Assembly: GCA_030849075.1 (NCBI GenBank)
Contig: JASAOO010002945.1
Location: 1 to 14,460 of the forward strand
DNA: 14,460 bases
Direction: 5' to 3'
DNA from: Zelonia costaricensis
Lineage: Eukaryota > Euglenozoa > Kinetoplastea > Trypanosomatida > Trypanosomatidae
In this document: positions 7,471 to 14,460 of the stretch, piece after piece
How the letters are laid out: every line of letters starts with the position of its first letter
Numbering within the stretch: the stretch's first letter is position 1
Notes under the pieces: generated by a model
Told to the model about the DNA's origin: nothing
Database searches by the model: none
What the model saw: the letters and a program-made list of their open reading frames with translations, nothing else
Position numbers and translations under genes: made by a program

Positions 7471-7759
7471 AGACACACAAGCGGGAACGAACAAAACGAG
7501 CGGCACCCGCACAAGAGAAACCATATAAAGGAGGAAGGGAAAACACAAGCAGTGAAGTGCACCGGAAGGGGTGCCAGTGGAGGTTGCGCACACGCGTGTG
7601 GCCGCGCGAGGGGACAAACACACGTCTGACGGCACACAACTCTGGCAAGGAAAAGAAGAGGGAGGGGGGAAAGAGGGGGAGGTAGGCCGCAATTGTCCAT
7701 TTCGATTGCACGCCTCGCCCGTCACAAGGAGAAAGCGGCAGCGCACCCAACACGCATGT

Positions 7760-7781
7760 ACACACACACACACACACACAC
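7760..7781. repeat. (AC)11 dinucleotide microsatellite
   Basis: A second run of eleven perfect AC units lies about 290 nt from the first. A-rich stretches follow at 7792-7810 (ACAAAAAAAA, then ACACAAAAAA). Confidence 0.95.
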
Positions 7782-8997
7782 CCAAAACGTACAAAAAAAA
7801 ACACAAAAAACACACATCGAGTGCGGACGTGCTGAAATGGTGCGAGGAAAGAGTGCACAAAGGGGCTGCAGGCGGGCAAGTCAGAGAAGGCACAAAGAGC
7901 AGCGGCCCTGCAGCGGGCACCAGGGCCACAAAGGGGACGGACGGGGAGGAGGGGGGGGTGCGGGGTATAGACAGCAGCGCGACAAGACAGTCACGGCGAG
8001 ATGGAAGAGAACGAGCGGGAGGGGGGGGGCTAACACAGAGGGAAATGACGAGACGGGGACGCGAGGAGAGGGAAACTGGATGGCAGGCAGAAGGCAGGGG
8101 GAGGGAGGCGGGACACTCACAAAGGGAAAAGAAAGAGGGGACGCAGAGGAGAAGGAGGCGCGCAGCAGACGGCGGCGTTCGCAAAGCCGTCCGCGAGGCT
8201 GTGGCGCAGCAGGAGCACCCAACACGGCACCGCAAATCGCGACGCGACGTGCGTGTGAAGAGGAAACCAACCATGTGCCGCAATGCCGCAGTGAAGAGAG
8301 AGCGGCGGGGAGGCCCTTCGGAGCCGTGCGGGGCGGGCAGGCACCGAGTGTGTGTATAGAGGAGGGTGCATGCAAGCACCATAGAAAGAAAAGAGAAGAG
8401 AGCAGGAGAGTAGAACCGTGAGAAAGGGGGAGAGGAGGAGGTGAAGCGGCCACCACCGCAGCAACCTCAGGGGAACGCATTGCAAGCAACCACACACCCA
8501 CACCCACGCACACAAAAGAAAAGGCACGTGAGCTCGTCGACGGCGCCAGACGAGCGTCGCACGGGAAGCCGCCGCAGCACGGGGCTTGCCTCCTGCTGGG
8601 CGAGGGTGTCCCGTGATGCACAACAGCGCTGAGAGGCGAAGAGCAGCGGCACCGGGGAGGCGCAGTCACCACCGCGTGGAGAAGGTGGGAAGAGGAAGAG
8701 GAGAAACGCTATTGCAGTCAACACAGCTGGCAGGGAGGGCACCATCCACGGAAGACATCAAAGCGCCCCTTCATAAAGAAAAAAGAGCGGAAGAAAAAAA
8801 AAAACCCTGTTGTCACGCACGTACACACGTCGAGCGAATCGAGCAGCTCAGACCAGGCGAAGGACCGCACACGCTGCGACGATCGTGCACGCTCTGCTGC
8901 CAGCGTCCCTCCAGTGGTGTCAGCGCTCCGTCGCCGCGCATCAGCTCATACGCGTCACGACGCGGCTCTTGGCGGCGGTCGTCACACTTGCGCCCAG

Positions 8998-9870
8998 CTA
9001 GAGGTAATCGCACCCCTTCGCGTTGAAGAAGTCGAGCTCTGTGTAAACGCTGTCGCACCGCGACAGGGCGTCGAGGAGCGGGAACAGGTTGAAGAGCTCG
9101 CGGTCCTTTGGATCATTCAGCCACGTCTTGATCGGGATCGCGTTGCGCTGCTGAAAGGTGTAGGCGGCAGGGCTGTTGTCGACGATGGCGACGCGGCGGA
9201 GGTCACGTCCAAGGCGGAACAAGTCCTTCACGTACGAGCGGTCGCACAGGGTGCAGTGCTCGCGAAAGAGGCGCAGGTTACCCAGGATGCCCTGGGGGTC
9301 CACTTCGTCCATGAGCTTGTCGCAGTACGCCCGCATGCTGGCCGTGAAGATGACGATCTCGAAGCGGCTGCTGACAAAGCGCAGGAAGTCCTCCAGGTAC
9401 GGTCGGTACTTCACGCTGACGGTGTACGTCTTGCCCTCCGACGGCACCAGCAGCACCTTGTCGTAGGTCACGTCTGGGCTTGGCTGGAACGTGGAGTGCA
9501 CGAGCGTCTCATCCACGTCCAGCACCAGCGTCACCTTGGATACCACGGCGAAGGGCAGCGGGGGCAGCAGCGGCTTCACCGTCGCCTCCTGCACGAGGTG
9601 CGGCGAGCAGTTTGTGGGCGACTTACGCAGCAGGTCGAGTCGGGTGTTGGTCGTTCCATTGCGGCGGTTCATCGGCACGAGGGTGGCCGAGGCGGGGTCG
9701 GCGACAACCGCGACCTGCTGCACCTGCGTCACGATGTTCGGCGGCGGCGACGTGTTGACGCTATTCTGGCTGGGAGGGTTGCCATCGCTACTGCTCGCTT
9801 GAAACCGCTCGCGGTACTGCTTGAAGAAGTTGATCGCCTCCTGCGTTGTCGGCTTATGTGCGGAGGACAT
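8998..9870 (-). CDS. FCP/SCP-type (NIF-like) HAD-family serine/threonine phosphatase
   Basis: The 290-residue protein has a catalytic domain at about 108-282 closely resembling small CTD phosphatases. It carries the signature LVLDVDETLVHST (115-127), with D118 as presumed nucleophile and D120 as acid/base, the FTAS motif (175-178, T176), the lysine motif YVKDLFRLGRDL (213-224, K215) and VDNSP (230-234, D231). All catalytic positions known in human SCP1 have counterparts, so activity is likely. Residues 1-107 are Ser/Pro/Asn/Gln-rich, without a predicted membrane segment or signal peptide. Family members dephosphorylate the RNA polymerase II tail, lipins or other phosphoproteins; trypanosomatid RNA polymerase II lacks the heptad repeats, so the substrate here is unknown. 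The Met at 9870 lies about 113 nt after the likely splice site and is the first ATG there; the frame stays open upstream to 10155. The stop is TAG. Confidence 0.93.
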   Translation of the reverse strand: MSSAHKPTTQEAINFFKQYRERFQASSSDGNPPSQNSVNTSPPPNIVTQVQQVAVVADPASATLVPMNRRNGTTNTRLDLLRKSPTNCSPHLVQEATVKPLLPPLPFAVVSKVTLVLDVDETLVHSTFQPSPDVTYDKVLLVPSEGKTYTVSVKYRPYLEDFLRFVSSRFEIVIFTASMRAYCDKLMDEVDPQGILGNLRLFREHCTLCDRSYVKDLFRLGRDLRRVAIVDNSPAAYTFQQRNAIPIKTWLNDPKDRELFNLFPLLDALSRCDSVYTELDFFNAKGCDYL

Positions 9871-9983
9871 GGCGTCTACCGTGCGGTGCGAAACGGGGGA
9901 GGTGAAGAAACCGAACGGGGGAGGGGAGGCGACGGTGCCGGCTGGTGTCGATCGCACGCAGAGAATCGCCCGGGTTTGTGAAT

Positions 9984-10018
9984 CTCCGCGTGGTACGTTG
10001 AAGAAGACAAAAACAGCG
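9984..10018 (-). promoter_or_regulatory. Probable trans-splice acceptor region of the phosphatase gene
   Basis: On the coding strand CTGTTTTTGTCTTCTTC is followed after about 15 nt by GCGGAG, whose AG at 9985-9984 is the first after the tract. The resulting 5' UTR of about 113 nt has no ATG before the Met at 9870. A C-rich tract further upstream (10060-10080) may assist. Confidence 0.42.
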
Positions 10019-10417
10019 TTGTAGCAGCGCACGGCGTCAACACAGAGCGGAGAATTACGAAGGCGGCGAGGGGGAGGGGGCACGCAAACGGGGGCACGGC
10101 ACACACTATCACCCACTGTATTGGACGCCTCAGCACGGCAGCACGTCAGCCGCACAACGAGAAGACCGGCACGGTGGCTACACGGACAGAGAAGTGAACA
10201 CGAGAGAGACGGAGGTCGCCGTTGCAGATCGTCGCAGAAATGCGGAAAAGACGCAAGTCAACTGCACGCACTGGAGGACGCCAAGACAGTAAGATAGAGG
10301 GCAGCTAGAGTCAGGGCAAACAAACCGTCGCAGTCGTCAGCACGACTGCAAGAAAGTGTGAGAAAAGGAAACAGCGGTGGGACAGAGACAGAGAGAGTAC
10401 GCGGCGGCGAGGCGAGG

Positions 10418-10451
10418 CGGGGCGGGGCGGGGCGGGGCGGGGAGGGGGGGG
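10418..10451 (+). repeat. (CGGGG)5 plus G8: G-quadruplex candidate
   Basis: Five perfect CGGGG units (10418-10442) are followed by A and G8. This gives at least six runs of four or more G with single-nucleotide loops on the plus strand, a pattern that typically forms very stable quadruplexes; the complementary C-rich strand could form an i-motif. The plus strand is the template for the minus-strand genes, so any effect would be on template DNA rather than in the mRNA, where it would be a C-rich tract. Confidence 0.85.
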
Positions 10452-12230
10452 AAGCAAAGGAGAACTCACCCACCGATCGCAAGATTCGCACGCAAGACAG
10501 AAGAAGCGCAGCTGTCGCACGTGACACGTGAAGACCAAGCGAGACCACTTGCGGAGGCGGCACTTTGCCCCCACCTGACGTGCTGAGGGAACGAGGAGAA
10601 GGAGTGACGTGCAGTGCGAGCGTGGTGGCTCAACAAGAGCAGCCTCGCACCAGCTTCAGCGCGCGAGCGCACGCGTACGGCGATGACGAGAGGTTGACAA
10701 GCCGGAGTCTGCCCTCCTTGTGCCTGGCGCACCCGCTGCGCCGTAGCAGAGTGAAGGCGAAAGGAGCGGGCAGGAGGAGACCGGTGCCTGCAAGGGGAGG
10801 GGAGGGAATGGTGTATGAGGCCCTGCTGTCCCAGTAGGAGGGCAAAAGAGCGGTGTGTGTGTGGTGCAGCCGCTCCGAGAGCCCTGGCACGTGGCGCAGA
10901 GCTTGTATAGACAAGGGCACACTCGGCGACGCTCTCGCCCGGCGGAAACGTCGAGGGAGAGTGCGGGTGGGCGGTCTGGCGGTTCAATCAGCGCCAGAGG
11001 CGGTGGGGAGAGGCCCACCGGGAGGGGGGGGAGGAGGTCAGGCAACAGATGGGAGGAGGACAGGACTGAGAAAGAAGTCGCGAAGCGCCGAGACAGAGCA
11101 GGTTGGAGCGGAGCAGCACGCACACAACACGGACTGAACGCCGACGCGGTGTGACGATGCAATGCGATGGGGAGAGAGCGAGACGAGGTGGGGATCGGTG
11201 GGGGAGGGGGAAGGACAGGGACGAGAAGATGCTCCGTCGAGTGGCAGTGCAGCACCGGGGGGGGGGAGGAAGGACGCAACGCACAAAAGGAGAACGACGC
11301 CCACAAGAGCCGCGACACGATAAGAGGAGGGGGGAGGGGAGTATGTGACGGGGGCGGAGACGTGACACGGAGACGGGCAGTACGCCAGAGACGCTTGCAC
11401 GAGAAATGACGCGAGGCGCGGCGAACAGGTCAACGGGAAAATGGGGAGGCAAGAGAAGGAGGGGGGGGGGCTGGGGGCTGCGATGCACACAAAAGATGGG
11501 GTCGGGACACCTGATGGGGCACACACAGCCTGCAGAGACACTTGACGCAGAGAGCCGTGATTGCGCCAAACGTGGTGAGAGGACGGTGGTGACCGAGTGC
11601 CAGGGCTGACAGTGCAGGTCGTGCAGTGTTGCGTGTCAGGCTTTCGCTCTTTGCGCACCCTGCACGTCCTCGCGAGGCTGCAGCGCGGGTGAGATGCGGA
11701 GAGGGGAGGCCTTCGTCAACGGTGGTGCACGCGCGTGGGGTGGAGACGCACACCGCACTCGCGCAGCACAAGAGGCGGGTTTTCTGCTGCGTAGCAGTGC
11801 ACGAAGCGGCGAGAGTGTGGCGGCTCCGCTCCCAGGTTACTGACCGCTATGGAAAGAGAGGGGTGTGCGTTGCGACGCGCGGATGGGAGAGGGGAGGGGG
11901 GAGCGAATGAGGTGGCGACGCGGCTGGAGAGATCCGGCGTGGGCACCGAGCTTCAACGAACAGGAGAAGGACACGAAGGAGCAAGTTAAAGAGACTGAGA
12001 AACCCTGTGTGAGCCAGCCGCGGGCGGAAGGAAGAGGAAAGAGGAGTAAAACAAGTGAACTGGAGGGAGCGCGAGCTGGTGCAGCAGGTCACGTCGTTAC
12101 CGATGCTTTCGCTATGTGTCTTCTCCTTCTTGTCCCACGCAGAGCAGCGTGCCAAGACGCAAAGCGGGCAGGCCCACAAGACGCAGACGATGGCGAAAAG
12201 GGCACGCAGATGAAACAGGGCGCAGCACAT

Positions 12231-12244
12231 ACACACACACACAC
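12231..12244. repeat. (AC)7 microsatellite
   Basis: Seven perfect AC units are preceded by ACAT and followed by GTGGG, within purine-rich simple sequence. Confidence 0.9.
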
Positions 12245-12580
12245 GTGGGAAGGAAGAAGTACGGTTGGGAAGAGCGAGGGGCGGGAAAGGAGCAGCCAAG
12301 ATGAAAGCAGGTCACAGGTGGATCGCGTAAAGAGACAAAAGGACAGGTGGAAGTGGGGAGGGATTGGAGGGGGTTGGGGTGGGGAGATAAAAGGTACAGC
12401 GACGCGCTCTCAGGACAAGACACAACACAGACACCAACGCACGAGCACACGCGAACACAAAGCGCAGAGAGTAGCAGAAAACCAGGGCGGAGCGAGATAA
12501 GAAGGGCCAATGTGGAACGGTGACAAGGCGAGGAGGATGCAAGCAGAGTACTGAGCAGGCGATCGGTGAGGCGGGTGGAC

Positions 12581-12593
12581 GGGGGGGGGGGGG
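12581..12593. repeat. G13 homopolymer
   Basis: Thirteen consecutive G, C13 on the coding strand. Runs of this length are prone to sequencing and length error. It resembles the C14 run in the downstream APRT splice region but has no recognisable gene after it. Confidence 0.9.
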
Positions 12594-13253
12594 CAGGGCC
12601 AAAAGACAGAAAGCAGAAAAACACGTAGACGTGCGGGGTGGCGCGTTGGAAGTTTGAGTCAAACAAGCGAACCGAAAATGCAGGTGCAGAGGAAGGAGGC
12701 GCCACGCGCGCCGTCTCTTATGAACACTCGGTCACTCACCGTACGGTGAGGCCTATTTCTCCTTCCTTTCCAGAGTCCTTTGCGTGTGCCCTTCAGCGGC
12801 GGTTGTGGTGTGCGTCGGGTGAGGGGTAGAGAGAGGTGACGTGGGTGCGCGCGTGTGTGTATATCGCCCCCCTCGCAGCAGCAGGTCAGCGTGCCGCAGC
12901 GGATTATCAAGAGTCTCCTCAAAGCGGGCAATGCGCGCCGCAGCGGAAGAGAGAGTGAAGGGGAGTGATGTTGCTCGTGTGAAGGAGCCGCTCGTGCTCT
13001 CGTGTGTATTGAGGGCGGTGGGGAAAGGGAGAAGCGAAGGGAGGGGGAGGAAGCAAACAAGGGAATCTAAGGAGAAAGGAGTTGTACAGAGCACGAGAGA
13101 GAGAGAAGCAGACACCGGTGGCGGTGGTCCAGAGAGGGTAGGGGGAGGGGGGGGGGTGGAGAAGGAAGGAAAGACCGTTGGAAGCGGGGGGCGTGAAGGG
13201 ATGAAACACCGGGGAGGCGGTGACTCCACACGGACATACACATACACAGAAAT

Positions 13254-13280
13254 ACACACACACACGCACACGCACACGCA
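13254..13280. repeat. (AC)6 running into (CACACG)3
   Basis: An AC run (13254-13265) passes into three perfect CACACG hexamers (13261-13278) followed by CACAG. It is a compound microsatellite without known function. Confidence 0.9.
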
Positions 13281-14303
13281 CAGTCGAGCCGTGCACCAGT
13301 GCAGATCACACGGGTGGAGTCTGTGAATGCGGCGCAGAGAGAAAGAAAAGGCAAACAAAGCAAAGGGAGTTTTGCGAGGGAGGAGGGGAAGGGGAGGGGA
13401 GGGGGGAGGAGAAAATGGATGGCGTTGGTGCCGCGCGGGGAGGTGCAACGGGACTTTCAAAGTGTGAAGAGAAGCCACGCGTAGAGGGACACGCGTGGGG
13501 CGGGGGAGGCGGACGGGAATATGGGGGATGTGGAGGAGGGGGGAGCGGGCTCTTCGTGTTCTCGCTTGTTAGTGTGCGTGCTGCGAGGCAGCAGACGATG
13601 TGCAGGAGCAGCGGAAGGGCGACGTTGACGCGGAGTGCCTATTGCGCGTCCTCATAGACACAGAAACGCAGACTCGAGCGAAAGCTTGTCAGTTGACGAG
13701 AAACGAGTAGAAGGGGGGAGGCTGGGAGGCAGTCGAGAAGGATGGAGAAGGGTGGGAATAGAGGTATAGGTGTGTGTACGCCGACAAGCGGAGGCAGAGC
13801 GAGGAGGGGAGGGGAGGGAGTGGAGCGCTATTGCGTTGATGTGCGAAGCTGGCGTGTACGTGTGGTGCACAAGGTCCCGACCGGGTATGGGGATAGCTGT
13901 ACGGCGAGAACCACAGGGCTGCTGTCCGGGTGCGGTCCGATCGAGGGCGTGAGCAGCAGGGCGCAAACGTTGGTGTTCGTGACGAGGAAGTCGAAGTTGC
14001 AGCAAACGCGGGGTGAAGAGCGGGAAAAGTGGCGAGCGAAGCGAGAAGAGGCAGAGTAGTTTGTGCGTGTGTGTGCTTGAGAGAGAGGGGCCAATGACAG
14101 TGCGGTGTGCGACGCAGCAGAGCTCGACTCGTTTGCGCGGGCACGGGGGGAGGGGGAGGGGGGGAGCAAGGCAGCTCAGCACCCCGCCGTCCTCTTCCGC
14201 AGTCGCAGCTTTGGCCCAGAGACTCTACACGTGCTGAGGCGGCTCTGCATCAGACACTTCACGAGTAGCTCATTGTGCGTCGAGCCACCAATGTCGTCCG
14301 CCT

Positions 14304-14343
14304 CCTCCGGGGATCAGAAGGCTCTGACCCGACACACCGGAGG
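14304..14343. other. Nested hairpin candidate near the right edge
   Basis: TCAGA (14314-14318) and TCTGA (14323-14327) pair around an AGGC tetraloop. GGG (14310-14312) with CCC (14328-14330) extends the stem past one bulged A, and CCTCC (14304-14308) with GGAGG (14339-14343) can form an outer stem. The sequence around it is compositionally balanced, unlike the simple repeats before it. Either strand could carry the structure; a small RNA is possible but unproven. Confidence 0.4.
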
Positions 14344-14460
14344 CGCTCGTGTGGACAAACCAAGAGCCAGGACACCGTCGTGCCCCGAGGCCAGCCATAA
14401 CTGAGGTTTCACGTCGTTCAACTAGGTGTGAAGGAGGTCGCTTTGGACAAAATCACAAAG

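Larger units (their letters stand above)
6423..8997 (-). other. Long low-complexity flank between phosphatase and MCM-BP
   Basis: About 2.6 kb separates the phosphatase stop from the MCM-BP splice region with no convincing gene. It should hold the phosphatase 3' UTR. From about 6900 to 8800 it is purine-rich on the plus strand (pyrimidine-rich on the coding strand), with two (AC)11 microsatellites, G runs at 7313-7323 (G11) and 8021-8029 (G9), and A11 at 8794-8804. The long open frames here are translations of these simple repeats (runs of Thr-His, Cys-Val or Arg-Gly) and I do not accept them. The part from 6590 to 6790 is more complex in sequence but shows no motif I recognise. Confidence 0.6.
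10019..14460. other. Gene-poor region upstream of the phosphatase gene
   Basis: About 4.4 kb shows no convincing coding sequence on either strand. To about 14180 the plus strand is purine-rich with many G runs (10444-10451, 11461-11470, 12581-12593 and 13147-13156), AC repeats and GA-rich tracts (13376-13413). Open frames of up to about 240 codons exist but encode only Pro/Ser/Leu- or Arg/Gly-rich simple sequence. The constant strand bias suggests that transcription enters from beyond the right edge in the same direction, with no strand switch visible. From about 14180 to the end the composition is more balanced and contains a hairpin at 14304-14343. No tRNA or rRNA was recognised; small RNA genes cannot be excluded by eye. 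Confidence 0.55.

Noticed and set aside
7440..7810. Spaced AC-rich arrays as a CRISPR or telomere-like array
   Set aside because: They are plain dinucleotide microsatellites; there are no repeat-spacer units and no trypanosomatid telomere repeat (GGGTTA).
7399..8382. 327-codon minus-strand frame in the phosphatase flank
   Set aside because: It is the translation of pyrimidine-rich simple sequence and GT repeats (runs of Cys-Val and Ser-Pro-Leu). Hydrophobic stretches come from the repeats, not from evident membrane segments.
10656..11318. 220-codon minus-strand frame in the gene-poor region
   Set aside because: It is Pro/Ser/Leu-rich sequence from C/T-rich DNA, with no motif and with overlapping open frames of the same kind.
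12753..13478. 241-codon minus-strand frame containing a CVCVCVCV run
   Set aside because: It translates a (GT)n microsatellite and pyrimidine tracts, so a real protein is unlikely.
10019..14180. Divergent strand-switch region (transcription start) in the gene-poor stretch
   Set aside because: The purine bias of the plus strand does not reverse across it and no plus-strand gene follows within the window.
14105..14404. 99-codon plus-strand frame near the right edge
   Set aside because: It runs against the transcription direction of the unit and has no recognisable domain; it may only reflect the balanced composition here.

Overview
The window looks like nuclear DNA of a trypanosomatid flagellate of the Leishmania group (Leishmaniinae). 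The grounds are GC-rich sequence, intronless genes all on one strand, long pyrimidine tracts before AG on the coding strand (trans-splicing signals), (TG)n tracts and poly-G/C runs in the intergenic DNA, and proteins of trypanosomatid type. The species cannot be fixed from the sequence. All four supported genes are on the minus strand, so transcription runs from high to low coordinates as part of one polycistronic unit.

In transcription order: (1) 9871-14460 has no convincing gene and is mostly purine-rich on the plus strand, with a (CGGGG)5 G-quadruplex candidate. (2) 8998-9870 encodes a 290-residue FCP/SCP (NIF)-type phosphatase with all catalytic motifs intact. (3) 6245-8997 is a long low-complexity flank with microsatellites. 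(4) 4448-6244 encodes a 598-residue protein that I identify as MCM-binding protein (MCM-BP), a regulator of the MCM replicative helicase. (5) 3141-3854 and 1285-1998 are two tandem adenine phosphoribosyltransferase (APRT) genes of 237 residues each. (6) 1-1284 is the 3' flank of the last APRT gene.

The two APRT genes would make AMP from adenine and PRPP; purine salvage is essential because these parasites cannot make purines de novo. By hand count the copies are 184/237 identical (about 78%), but the differences are very uneven: residues 42-104 are identical and the matching 192 nt differ at only two positions, which suggests gene conversion. The upstream copy has Asp instead of Glu in the catalytic-loop Glu-Tyr pair. 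The 3' flanks of both copies share two short sequence blocks in the same order and orientation, from an old duplication or a degenerate retroposon (SIDER-like).

No multi-gene novel system is visible. The items most worth checking are the APRT conversion tract and loop change, the MCM-BP identification, the shared 3'-flank elements, the G-quadruplex repeat, and the paired hairpins between MCM-BP and APRT2.
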